Of a stretch of 64,000 nucleotides of DNA, positions 22,567 to 33,964 are shown piece after piece. This DNA comes from Planococcus citri. Its lineage: Eukaryota; Arthropoda; Insecta; Hemiptera; Pseudococcidae. The notes under the pieces were generated by a model that saw only the letters and a program-made list of their open reading frames with translations, was not told the DNA's origin and did no database searches. Where the stretch lies: the NCBI RefSeq assembly GCF_950023065.1, contig NC_088680.1, forward strand, positions 25,408,559 through 25,472,558. Reading direction: 5' to 3'. Numbering within the stretch: the stretch's first letter is position 1; each line of letters opens with the position of its first letter. A program made the translations under genes and the position numbers.

Positions 22567-24313
22567 ATATAGTCCGGCATATGACAATACGAGTAATTGC
22601 ACACCCCCCTCTCATCGATCCTCCTGTAAAACTTTTTTCTTAAAGGAGACATCCTTAGGAAAATTTTAAAGCAAACTTGCCCAAAAAAGCTGGCTCAAAA
22701 TGGCGGCCATTTTGATTGACACATCAGCCGAAATCACAGATTTTGCGTTTCAATATAGGACTCGCACAAAATTTTTCAATCCTTACAAAGGTAGATCGAA
22801 AGATCATGCAAACATTTATCACCTGTCAAAATTTTAAGTGCTAAAGTCCGTTTTTCGATTTTTGGTGAATTTTTGAAAATCCAATTTAGGCCAAAAATGA
22901 GGGGAAAATCAAAATTTTACCAAATTGACCAAGAAAGCTGAAATTTGGGATATACTCTATTTTCGACATGCCAAATCGATTGGAAACGGTTTCAACCCGT
23001 TTTGAGCAGTCCTGGAGCCTCCGGCAGATTTTTGAAACTCGAAATTCCCACAAGATTCCATCAAATTGGAGTTGTAAAGCTGGAATTTATTCTAAAAACT
23101 AATTTCAATACGCTACGGAGTACTGCAGGTGAATTTCAAGTCATTTTGGAGCCTCCACCGACTTTTTGAAAATTCCTGAAGCATCCTGCAGATTTTTGAA
23201 ACTCGAAATTTCCACAAATGGAGATGGAAAGCTGAAATTTACTCTACATTCCAATTTTAACACCCTCTGAAGACGACTTCAGGTGGGTTCAAGTCATTTT
23301 AGAGCCTTCAGCGACTTTTTTGAAAATTGCTGGAGCTTCCAGTAGATTTCTGATACTTGAAATTCCCGCAACATTAATTTATCAAATGGAGTTGGCAATC
23401 TGAAATTTACTTCGCAGACTACAAGGTGGTTTCAAATGGTTTTGAAGCTTCCAGCTACTTTTAGGAAATTTTAATTTTCTAAAAAACCGCCATACAACCT
23501 TTCAAAAAGTCGCTGGAGGCTCCAAAACGACTTGAAATCCACCAGAAGTCCATTTCGGAGCGTATTGAAATTAGTTTGCAGAATGAATTTCGACCCTCCA
23601 TCTCAGCTTGATGAAATTTTGGGGAAATTTCAAGTTTCAAAAATCTATTGGAGGCTCCAGTAATTTTTGAAAAAGTCGCTGGAGGCTCTAAAATGACTTG
23701 AACCCACCTGAAGTTGACTTCACAGAGTGTTAAAATTGGAGTGTAGAGTAAATTTCAGCTTTCCATCTCCATTTTTATGAAATCTTGTGAAAATTCAAAG
23801 TTTCAAAAATCTGCTGGATGCCTCAGGAATTTTCAAAAAGTCGCTGGAGGCTCCAAAACGACTTGAAATTCACCTACAGTACTTCGTAGCGTACTGAAAT
23901 TAGTTTTTAGAATAAATTTCAGCTTTACAACTCCAATTTGATGGAATTTTGTGGGAATTTCGAGTTTCAAAAATCTGCTAGAGGCTCCAGAACTGTTCAA
24001 AACGGGTTAAAACAGTCTCTAATCGATTTGGTATGTCGATAATAGGGCATATCCAAAATTTCAGCTTTCTTGGTCAAGTTGGTAAAATTTTGATTTTTTC
24101 TCTCATTTTTGGCCTAAATTGGATTTTCAAAAATTCACCAAACCTGTCAATCAAAATGGCCGTCATTTTGTAAGTAAAGCCAGCTTTTTTTTGGACAAGT
24201 TTGCTTTAAAATGTTCCTGAGGATGTCCCCTTCAAGAAAAAAGTTGTCCCGGAGGATTAAGGGGGGGGGGGGGGGTGCAATTACTCTTAAATTGTCATAT
24301 GCCGGACTAATAT
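22567..24313. mobile_element. Large foldback element, family A copy 1
   Basis: The two halves are inverted copies of each other. atagtccggcatatgacaa near 22569 pairs with the complement ending at 24313; the arms then run through a C-rich/G-rich tract, aacttttttcttaaaggaga, caaaatggcggccattttga, tgaatttttgaaaatccaat and several tandem copies of a gagcctccagcgactttttg-like unit. A run of about 13 G lies near 24261. There is no transposase. A second copy is at 41557-43838, and fragments are at 10760-11000 and 44164-44935. Confidence 0.85.
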
Positions 24314-24640
24314 GTCACGTGTTCAGATCTATTTTTTGTAGTTTCGGTTCAAAGTGGGGGGGGGGGGGAGTAGCCGATTTTATTTTCTTCGAGATTTCTC
24401 ATCCTGGAAATGATATTTCAAAATACAACCCAAAAATGCGTCTATGATGAGTTACACGCTTCTGAATTGAATTTGAATGCGAGGGAATATTGAGAAAGCG
24501 AAGAGAGTCTTTCCACACTTCCCCTCTCAAAAAAAAGGCTGGAAGCAAAGTATAAGAGATGTTTTTCGTAGTTGATAGTTCAGTAGATATGGTAGAAAAA
24601 TAAAATAAATGAACGAATAAATACCTAAGAGAGATTGAAA
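24314..24640. repeat. Sequence shared with 43839-44163 next to foldback family A
   Basis: Both copies contain ttcttcgagatttctcatc, ggaaatgatatttcaaaata, gcgtctatgatgagt, gaattgaatttgaatgcgag and gttgatagttcagtagatat in the same order and stop at nearly the same point (aatacctaagagaga). The duplicated unit is therefore larger than the hairpin itself. Confidence 0.85.
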
Positions 24641-26864
24641 ACCCTGAGATTGAATAGAGCCTGCAAAAATTATCTGCATTCATCTTGTCAACATTCGTGT
24701 TAATAAAATTGCATAACTAGTTTGCCGTAAATACGATATCATATGTATCATTCCATTGTCTACAGCATGATTATTTTTACAACAAGAAATCATGGCATCA
24801 TCGATCGTGCTCAGAATTCGAACTTTCTCACCCTCACCCTTGCACCCCCTCTCCTACCTGGACTATGGATACATCAATAATCAATAATATTATTTAATGT
24901 TATTGTAAGGTGGGTAGATGTTGCACTAAAAATTTGAGCAAAATAATCAAAAAACATGATCAGAAAATTTTATTTTTTGATCAAATTGATGTAAAATTGG
25001 CCACCCACCTAATTTTTGTAACAATTAACGCCATTTTTGTAATGACTGAAGATCGAAGCGAAATTAAAAAGAAAAAATTTCACCAACACAGGCAGAAGAT
25101 GAAATAAAACAGTACCATCGCCCGATTCCTATGACAAAATACCCACCAAAAACACTTCCACATTAAAATACAGCCTTTCCTTTAACTTATTTAAAATTCT
25201 AATTGTCTAAAAATGCGAAATTCCCAACTCCTTAATGACGTTCTTTCATGCGAATTCCGCATCGACTCGCGCTTCGCTGCATACTGGTAATGTCATATCT
25301 CATTTAAAACATCTCCATCGTCATCGTCTTCGCGACATAAATTCCTCGACGTCGTTAACCTTAACACTAAAAATTACGCCATTAAACACCCCCAAGGTCG
25401 CAACCTTTACTCTTTATGCAACTAAACGAAGAAAAAAGACGACCGCGACGTAGTCGTCGTCGTCGTCGACGACGAAATCCCATCATTAACATAATCGCAA
25501 TACTGTTACAGGTCGCTCATTAAATCACAAACGCAGAAAAAAAGAAGCCTGCCAAAAAAACCTCGACGTCGACTTTTATTTTTTCAAACCGTTCGTTTAA
25601 TTCTACAAGCACGAGAGTCTTTCATCCCCTTGCACCGCGCGCCCGTTCTTCTAAAATTAAAAAAATTAGTTTAAAAGGATCACAGCGTGAAACAACATTG
25701 TCGTGGAGATCCCTCCTCACTTGCTCGAATTCGATTCCACAAACGTGGGTTGGGCAGCGGTGTAAGTACCTCTTACCCTACCAAAAAACCTTTTTTTTTT
25801 CCTCTTCGAGTTTATAAAATTTATACACGTATTTTTCAGCTTTTTAAACTACTATAAATAAATCCGGCGGAACCTTTTACACTTCGGCTCACGTATATGC
25901 CGCGACCATGCCATTTTTCGCATACCCAGACCCGCCGCGCCATTGCGAGAGAAAAAAAAGTTTATAAGGGGACTAATAAAATTGGTAATTAAACCTTCTC
26001 GATGTCTATTTCTATACCTCTGCGAGATTTCTCCCCTCATAAAAATACTCTCACGCTGGCGAATTTATATGGATACGCATCCAATAACGACAAATTTATC
26101 TTTATAGCTTTGTAATTAATAGAACAGTTTTACCATTCTTTTCTACCCTCCTCTTGCTGCAATACCCATATCCACCACCCCTACGCATAAATTCTGCTAT
26201 AATGTTGCGTTTACACGTTGCAGGTTTGAAATTATTGTAACTTATGATAATTAGCCTAGGCGAAATAAGGTGTAAAGCCATAACATGCTAAGTTTCCGTT
26301 TGCGATGTAATTTCGTCCCCCCTTTCTGACCCTCTTCATCCAGCTCTTTCTCGAAACCGTACAAAATTCGTGTTTTATTCCACGGTTTTGTAAGGTTGTG
26401 TCTCTCTTTTTCTCGATTTTTCCCCCTATTTATCCGTAAGTATACATATATAACCAATTTTCACTATTATTTTCAAATAAGAGAGCGGAAGCGAAGTGAA
26501 AGAAGGAGGATGATAATATGTTTCAGCACGCTGGCCATACAGCGCCAGTCTCGTGCATACAATTTTCAATTATTTTCTAGCTAAAGTTGATATAATGAAT
26601 GAGAAATGTTTGAGCTGAAAATATTCTTAAACTTGGAACCAATAACACCATAAAATGCACAAACCATTTAGGTGCATATTTTAGGGCAAAATCGACAGCA
26701 TATAATGCATTTTTGTGTTTCTTCGATATCTGAACTTTGGACCCTGGCCCCTTTTGGGGACTAAAAGTGAACTCAAATTAGCTAGATATGGTTCATTGTA
26801 CATCAAATTGAGATATAGCCTTGGACCAATCACTTCACATTGAGAAAATTGTTGAAAATAAGCT
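24641..26864. other. Apparently unique non-coding sequence
   Basis: No exon is supported. CpG-rich segments, including a gtcgtcgtcgtcgtcgacgacg tract near 25452-25474, lie at 25240-25770. Confidence 0.5.
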
Positions 26865-27950
26865 GGTGTATCATCGAGATCCAACTGTCAAACAGCTCAA
26901 ATGTTAGTGACTCAGAGTTTGCCAGATGTCCAACTACGTCTCAATTGACAACCAACGTTCTGATTAAATATGCTGATACGTCCATATCCTGGATCAGTAA
27001 ATGACAGCAGTTGGTAGCTAACTCGAGTTGTGAAGCAGAACTCATTGCCACAAACTAAGCGTCAAAAGAATCTATCTTGGTATCCCAACTATTTCAATAG
27101 TTAATTGATTAAACTGAAATTCCAGTTCTTTTAGTGCATATTGTGGTCTTAATATGCAATGTGGGCTAACACCAAGTTTTGACGAAAATGAGTTATGGGC
27201 ATCATCTGATTTTTCTTCACTTAATTCATAAGTTGAAATCTTAAAAACACGCTTGTGCAGGCCCATTTATTGTCTATTATCTGTGGTTGAAGTTGGGAAA
27301 ATTATCTAAGGATAATGCACTGTGTATTTAGCTACGTGAAACTGTTTCATTTTTACGTCACATGAAATGAGTTATGAACACCATCTGAAAGATGAACACT
27401 TCATATGTGACTTCCAACATTGAAAATTACCTCTGGTGAATTCATTGGTACAGTATCCGCGTTTGAAGTTGGGAAAAATATCTAACTCCACTCAAAGCGG
27501 CTTAAAATGTGTCAAGTCAGTCAAGTGGAAAACTTTTTTAGGAGAATTTTTTCTACTTTAATAAAGAACCTTAACTATCGTATTTAACACCCATCAATAG
27601 TTGATAACACTGTTTTTCACATTTCCTGAACAATTTACAAAAATGGAGTTGGTCACTTTGTGTGTTAAGACAACGATATTGAAAACACCATTAAAATCGC
27701 TGAAAATATTGAATTTCACAGCAGACGAAGCATATCCAGAGGAATAAGTAGGTACCTACTTTTTTTATCCGCGACTTAATTTGAGGTAACATGATCGCAA
27801 CATGAATCATGTTTGAACCGAGCAGCAATTGGCTGATATCCTAACAAAGCCTTTGCCATGCCTGAGATTGTCAATTTTATAAGAGTAATCTGGATTGATG
27901 TCATGAATCATAAGTTTTAGATTATTGCTTGATAATTCTCAAATTAGGGA
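26865..27950 (+). pseudogene. Decayed Copia-type pol C-terminus (RNase H region), copy 1
   Basis: Scattered readable blocks match the C-terminal RNase H part of Ty1/Copia polyproteins: a VSDSEFA-like block near 26900, SSCEAELIAT near 27035, IKIAENIEFHSR near 27695, and EQQLADILTKP near 27820. Stops and frame changes separate them. Compared with copy 2, about 540 bp of unrelated sequence (about 27140-27680) is inserted between the two halves. The 3' LTR begins right after an aattagggaaag purine tract. Confidence 0.75.
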
Positions 27951-28046
27951 AAGTGTTCGAAATAATGTAAAATTTGCATCATTATAGGTCAGTAATTGTT
28001 CATTTCATCATTGCCTAATACCTGTAATTCTTTAAACTATTGAGAT

Positions 28047-28944
28047 CATATGTGTCATTCTGTAGGTGATGGACCCATTTGGTCGATTCTATTTATCGAG
28101 ATAATGGTGTTTTTAGTGAAAAAGTCGAGAGAATCAATAATCAAGCTTTTGATGGATTTTGATGTAGAACATAATCCGACTATTGCGTGTTAAAGTATCA
28201 AGGCCGCAGGTGCACCCCAGGCAGAGCAAAACGGATCTAACGTTTTTCTAAGAAGCGCCCATTTGGTCGATTTTGTTTTTTTGCGGTAAATTCATATCCA
28301 AAGACTTCTGGAAAAATACCCTCTGAATTATACTGCACCTAGTCGCCAGTGGCAACATGTATACCATTCAAAAACACGTTTTAGCTAGCTGCAGCGCTAG
28401 CCATGTGGCATTGGTAATGGATTGTTGAACAGGAGATATGGGTTCAAATTGCACCTCGGGAAGAAATTTAAAAAAAAATTTACAATTTTTATTTTTATAA
28501 GTTGAATTTTGACAGAAAATGTTATTTAATTTTTTTTTGCTTTTGAACAGAGTAATGAATTTTTATGTAAAATTTTAATTTATTAATCATTGTTTTTCAG
28601 GCTTAAAATGCTCATAAACATGAAAAGATTGAGTAAAAAAATGGATATTGCAGGTGGGTAGTAATATTTGACATCAGAAACAATAATCTTTAATTTTAGG
28701 TATGAAGGTTTTGGGATTACATGAAATTTCAGCTTTTTTCAGAAAAAAAAAACGTTGAAAGTGATTTTCTCAAAAGTTGAGCTTTTCAAATTTTTAATTA
28801 TGTATTTTTTCGGAGGTTTTTTTGCACTTTTTGGGCTTCTATCCAGCTCATATGATTGCTCCAGAGGTCTACTTTACCCCCCCCCCCCTACCCATAACTC
28901 AATACCGACCGAATGGGCCCATTACCTGCGAAATGACACATATG
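28047..28944. mobile_element. Foldback element with CATATGTGTCATT ends inserted in the Copia LTR
   Basis: Inverted ends of about 40 bp: CATATGTGTCATT, then aggtgatggacccattt ggtcg on the left, with the close complement on the right (cgaccgaatgggcccattacct then aatgacacatatg). The subterminal motif gcccatttggtcgatt recurs at about 28256. The interior includes a tRNA-like SINE piece (28393-28461) and a run of C near 28877-28889. Confidence 0.7.
28393..28461 (+). repeat. tRNA-derived SINE-like sequence, copy 1
   Basis: It contains a good A box (TAGCCATGTGG) and B box (GGTTCAAATTG) at tRNA-like spacing. It aligns with the minus-strand sequence at 55872-55941 over about 70 bp, sharing CAGCGCTAGCC, TGTGGCA, TGGT, TCAAAT and CTCGGG. 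The 3' side does not pair with the 5' side as an acceptor stem, so it is not a functional tRNA gene. It is followed by an A-rich run. Confidence 0.6.
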
Positions 28945-29169
28945 TATTTGTTAAGCCAATTAAAATCAAACGTGACATCTTAATATTTTTACTTGCAATC
29001 TCTGATATTTTAATTTGCTAATTAAGTATTCATACTTGCTAACATTTGCATTATGTGGGTTTCTATCTTTTTATTTTTGTGTACATATTTTGTTTCATGT
29101 AAATATGTTTAAATACATCAATTATTTTGAAGTGCAGTTTGTACTTCATCAAAAATAAATGGAGTGATT

Positions 29170-29940
29170 TTGAATGGCTGACTGAAAGCAAGTGCTGACA
29201 CCAAAGGAAAAACGATCTACACTATCAGACATTGAGCAAAAGTCTGATTTTCGTTACCAATTGGCAGTTGGTGTGCTGCTGAACATGATGTTTCATATCG
29301 TACACAGTCGACGTGTTATCAAGATCTCTGGAAAACCCGACCAACAAAGACATTGGATGTTTGAAGCACGTGATTCGCTACTCTGCCAGTACAATCAATA
29401 TCAAGTTGGTTTAGAAATTAAATCCAACTGTCAAATAGCCTGAGTGTTATAGCGACTCAGATTTTGCATGATGTTTAAGTACATGTCGATCAATAACCGG
29501 TGTACTTATAAAATATATTGTTGACATCATGATCTAATGGATCAGTAAATGATAATGGTTGGTATAGCTGACTCAAGTTGTGAATCCGAACTCATCGCTG
29601 CAAACAAAGCTTCAAAAACAGTCATCTGGATGTTGAGATTACTTTGTGAACTAACCAACTTCTCTGAGGTTCCAGTTCTATTAATGGATAACAAAAATGT
29701 CATTAGAATCGCCAAGAACATCGAATTCCATAGCAGAATGAAACACATTCAGAGGAAATCTTCTTTATCTGTGACTAAATTTTGAGAGAACATGATAAGC
29801 GTTCATCATGTGAGTTCAGAGCAGCAATTGGCTGACATTCTGACGAAGCCTTTACTGCTTCGTCGATTATCAATCCTACATGAACAATCTGAGCTTGTAT
29901 CGTCGATCTAATTGCTGCCCAGTTCTCAGATTAGGAAAAG
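29170..29940 (+). pseudogene. Decayed Copia-type pol C-terminus (RNase H region), copy 2
   Basis: The RNase H part of a Copia polyprotein in broken frames: an 83-codon frame at 29192-29443, then SSCESELIAANKASKTVIW and LLMDNKNVIRIAKNIEFHSR at 29549-29785, then in another frame ISVHHVSSEQQLADILTKP near 29800-29865. Family members carry the SSTESEY-, DNQSAI- and QLADILTKPL-type motifs in this order. The upstream integrase and RT parts are missing, so the copy is 5'-truncated or deleted. It ends at the purine tract attaggaaaag before the LTR. Confidence 0.85.
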
Positions 29941-30240
29941 TGTTAAAAATAATGAAAAATTGTGTCATTATCAGTAATTGTATTTTTCATTGTAAGTAAT
30001 TAAGTACCTGTAATTCTCAAACTAAAGAGATTTAATACTTAAGTATGTTTCTGAAAATGTTGACAAATATTTTTAAGTATGACTTTCAAGTAATTTCAAT
30101 TCCCAATCTTTGATTAGATTCTATTCAATAATGCGTTCTACTCGCTAACATTTGTACAGTAAAAATTTAAAATTCTATTTTCTAGTTTCTTGTACTTAAG
30201 TGCATAAGTATTTCTATTTATGTTAATATGTTAAAATACA
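29941..30240 (+). repeat. Copia-type 3' LTR, copy 2 (about 300 bp)
   Basis: It begins TGTTAAAAATAATG just after a polypurine tract and ends near TTAAAATACA. It is related throughout to the split LTR at 27954-29117. The right boundary is inferred from where similarity ends. Confidence 0.65.
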
Positions 30241-32320
30241 TCGTTTTATTACTTAGGTACTATTGCATTGGCATATCCTATCACCAGGAGGGGGGAGAGG
30301 GGTATAAAAATTCGAATAGTACTTTTTAGGGCTGTTTCACAAGTGACACCCTGTAGTAAGAAGGTATCTAGGTAAAAAAAAACACTTTTTTTTCGAAAAT
30401 AGCCCAACTTTGAGACCCCATAGTCCCATCCCTTTAGGTCTAGAGATCCAAAAAAAACTCCTGGTGGGTTTCCAGCTCGAAAGATAACCCAGTCTCTGTG
30501 AAACATCGCATTTGTCTGAGAACCATTCCCTCAATGATCATCTAAATACAGAAGGGCTTATTTTTCAAAAAAGTGTACATAGCATCGGACAATTTTAAAG
30601 TAATTTCATCTTTGAAATCGACGTCGATGATATAAGATGGCGCAGAAAACCTACGACGACGCTGATTCGAGATAACGAGTTACTCGGTTTAAATCTGATC
30701 TGTATATAAAAACGTGAGCTCTACAACCCGGAGTTTGCTGGAAAAAAGAAATGAGCAAAGAAAAAGGAAGAAAAAAAAACCTTCATAAATTGTAACTTTT
30801 TGCATTTATAAAGCAATAGTAAGTATACGACGATGGCGATGGCGGCTGCAAACATTGCGCACGCCTGTGTGCTCTCTCAGAGAAAACTATAAGGGCGTCG
30901 AAACTCTTCGCTTATATATTTTACACTTTTATTCATGAATGATAGGTAGCTGTTTCATAACTTTTTCTAAGAACCATATCTTTTAGTTATTTACACTGGT
31001 GCTTTTGTACCAGTTTTTTTTTTGCGCGCGCGAGACATATATTCAGCAACTTTTTCTCCGGCAAGTACATTATGTAAATGAAAAAAGTATGAGACTTTGA
31101 GAGAGAGAGAAAGAGAGAAAAAAAACGTGGTTTCAATTTTAAAACGCGTCATTTTCGGTGAAGTTCGTATAAATCGTCGTAACTTTAACGCGCGGCAAAC
31201 TCGCGTTCGCGAGCAGATATACGAGTATAGCTAACTCGTCGTCTTTGTCGTACATATATTTTTTTACACATTTCGTATACGTACCAGGTTTGGCACACTC
31301 TATACAAATGATACGAGCGAGTGAGAGCACACGTCAGTCAACATTCGTGTGCAAAAGATGAGCACGAGGAAAAGTACCAAGTGGAAAAAAAAGGAGCAGA
31401 AAAATTTTTCACTTTTTTTTACCACCACGAATCAGAAAATATAAGCGGCTCGGATAAATAAGTAATTTCCTCGTCTCATTCTGCGAAGCAAATCTTTTAC
31501 GAAATTGTATCATCGTCACACACCTTATCTTTCTTTCTTTTCTTCGTTTATTTTTCCTTTCTATTTTTTTTTTTTCACATCGTCATATGATACGTGGGAG
31601 AGCTTCTCGTTCGATAATTCTGTAATTTACATGTTTTCTCGTCGTTCGAGAGTAAGCATAAGACTGGCTTTCGGCGTATTTTTCAACAAGCTGATGAAGT
31701 TTGAAAATAAAATTTTCCAAGAAACTAAATAATGAAAGGAAATGAAAATGAGAGAAATAAAAGGACTATATTATCAGAAAGACGAATCCTGAAAATGATC
31801 TAAGTATTTTGACAATATGGAATTCAAAATGAATACTTACAATTATGAATGAATTTGAAAAATTCTCACAAGAAAAAATAGACTATCAAATTCATTAATG
31901 AAAATAAGCAGAAAATATTCGGACATTATTCGGTTCATTTCTGATCAGACTATGCGTTTCTTTCATAAAATGGAATCTCCAAAAAATCAATTATTTCAAA
32001 ATACTAAAGTGAAAGAAACTGTTTTTGAAAAATAAGAAAGCTCGTGAAAAAATATTTCTATAATTTAGGAAAATAAAAATTTCAACTCTCGCAACAAAAA
32101 TGGGATTCTGGATAATTTCTTTACGAAAATAATGAACAAAAAGCATAGATTCCTAAAATCTAAAACTTGATTCAGAATCATACCTGGCCAAAAAATTCCT
32201 CAAATTTTCAAAAATGAAACGAATTGAGTAATCGCTGAAAGCTTCTATGATTTGAGCTCAAGTTTGTTTCGAAGTTCACTTTTCAAAATCGTACTATAAA
32301 TTGTAAAATAACTGACTTAC
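30241..32320. other. Apparently unique non-coding sequence
   Basis: No gene is supported. It contains a GA-rich run near 31098-31125, a CpG-rich block at 30860-31340 and AT-rich filler from 31730. Confidence 0.5.
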
Positions 32321-32384
32321 TCATTCTTATACGTACAGCAATAAGCTCGCATTCTATTACTCTCAAGTGGAAATTCGTACTCAC
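32321..32384 (-). promoter_or_regulatory. Putative recursive splice site or micro-exon, copy 2
   Basis: On the minus strand TTTTTCTTTGTTTTAG (ending 32385) is followed directly by GTGAGT (32379-32384), and a second donor GTAAGT lies at 32315-32320, bounding 64 nt. The segment matches 11223-11278 from GTGAGTAC-AATTTCC through to GAATGA|GTAAGT. One frame, (G)EYEFPLESNRMRAYCC, is open throughout. The same two readings apply: a ratchet point with RS-exon, or a duplicated small exon. Confidence 0.5.
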
Positions 32385-32859
32385 CTAAAACAAAGAAAAA
32401 TACAAAATTCGATTAGTTGATTTCAAATAATTATCTGATAATTCACTGGTTATTCGAGCTCGATAATAGTTTCAAAAAAAAAATGTGTGAAGAGGAAGAA
32501 TTTTAGGACGACATACATGGGGAAGGGGAGGCAGGGCGGGGGACAAATAAGAAAAAAATCCAATGACAGGATTTGACTTGGTGGTACATTCAACTTCTCA
32601 AAATTCTGATTCAAGAGTAAAATTAAGCCTCTTCATCAGGATTTTTTGGTCTCAAAATAAAAATTGATTCGATTTCTTTTCCTTCAAGAACACTTCGTTC
32701 CCTGGTAAGTGTTTTAAAAAGCATTAAACCAAAAAAAAAAAAACTGAGCATACTTTCACTAAAATTTGTAGAAAAATCACGACTTGAGAAGATTTTTTTC
32801 CAACAAGGGACCAATTGAGATGTCTATAGCTTCCGATTTGAGTGAGTCCAATATTTTTG
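32385..32859. other. Unannotated AT-rich sequence
   Basis: Nothing recognisable except a G-rich patch near 32521-32542. Confidence 0.5.
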
Positions 32860-33644
32860 GAAAGAGGACGGTTTAAAACCCTCATTACCTAACCAAAATA
32901 TCAGCAGCTTAATTTGAAAATTGATTTTTAACGAATTTTCATGGTGTTCGAGCAAATTTTCAGCATTAGCCTGAATTGGTAATTTTTCCACCATATTTAA
33001 GCTTGAAAAAAAATGTATGTTATTACTCAATTGTGTTTTAAAAACGATAAAAGTTAATCCTGAAACGAACATAAACTTCTCCGAACAGAATTTCACAACT
33101 TCGGAGAACCTTCAGTGCTATTTTCGATTGCTCCAGGATTTTTTAATTTTTCGAAGAAGCGGGGAAATTAATTCGAGGGGGATGGTGGTGAAAATCGAGT
33201 TATGGGGTTTTCTGCTATCGAGAAAATTTTCAAAATTAACACAAATTATTGTATACGTTCCTTGTTAAAAGTTGAATCACCGAACCCGAATTTCACCTTT
33301 TCAGGTCATTCCGGAGCCTCCAACACGATTGTCAATGTTTTATAATTTTTAAATTCTTCCAGAATGCATGAAAATTAATTCGATTTGCAGACGGATACCT
33401 CGAGTGCTCTTTTTTGACCATTATTTGCTTCGTAAAAATACAAATGTTCAGAGATGGCTAGTAAAAAAAAAACACTCCAACTATCTGTCTGGAAATCCGT
33501 TCAAATTCAGAGAAACTCGTTATAAACAGGTTGAGAATGCCACAACTCGAATTTTAGCTGCCCAAGTTCATTTCCATTTCGTCGATGACACCTTTGATAA
33601 CTCGTAAATTAAATTATTTGCAAAAATGATATTTTTATATCATT
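32860..33644. mobile_element. Left arm of a foldback element split by the Gypsy insertion
   Basis: accaaaatatcagcagctt near 32892 and the phrases gaacccgaatttcacctttt and ggagcctccaacacgattgt near 33280-33330 recur inverted at 38440-38650. The LTR retrotransposon therefore landed inside an older inverted-repeat element. Arms are diverged. Confidence 0.6.
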
Positions 33645-33649
33645 AAATT
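33645..33649. repeat. Target-site duplication AAATT, left copy
   Basis: Five bases matching 38359-38363, the usual size for Gypsy-type integration (4-6 bp). Confidence 0.85.
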
Positions 33650-33868
33650 TATTATATCTCTCAAGCTATGTATCTCTGATGAGTCAGCGGCAGCTGATAA
33701 ATAACAGCCGCCACGGACGTCGTAGCCGCTATATTCTCTACTCTTAGATTAGTTTTTAGTCTTAGTAATACATTCGATCGATGTACTCGTATATGTCTCA
33801 GTATCAATGTACAAAAGTGTAAATACATTCGAATATTCGAAATGCGTGTTTTCTTCAAAGACTTAATA
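33650..33868 (+). repeat. 5' LTR of the Gypsy-type element
   Basis: 219 bp, TATTATATCTCTC to GACTTAATA, identical to 38140-38358. It should carry the promoter and polyadenylation signals; I cannot place the transcription start with confidence. Confidence 0.93.
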
Positions 33869-33870
33869 AT

Positions 33871-33888
33871 TGGCGACGAGGATTTTAA
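33871..33888 (+). other. Primer-binding site
   Basis: TGGCGACGAGGATTTTAA starts two bases after the LTR. The leading TGG pairs with the CCA end of a tRNA. I do not assign the tRNA. Confidence 0.7.
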
Positions 33889-33964
33889 ATCCGTTTTCGA
33901 TTTTCGTGTTCCTTTTTCGGAATTTTCGCGATTTTCGTGATTTTCTCAGTTTCCTTATTTCGAA

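Larger units (their letters stand above)
27954..29117 (+). repeat. Copia-type 3' LTR, copy 1, split by a foldback insert
   Basis: It begins TGTTCGAAATAATG and ends near AAATACA, following the same outline as the LTR at 29941-30240. The two LTR halves (27954-28046 and 28945-29117) are separated by the element at 28047-28944. Confidence 0.65.

Noticed and set aside
24399..24683. 94-codon minus frame that is similar to one at 43849-44196
   Set aside because: Similarity comes from the duplicated repeat; the reading frame is not preserved beyond what the DNA identity gives.
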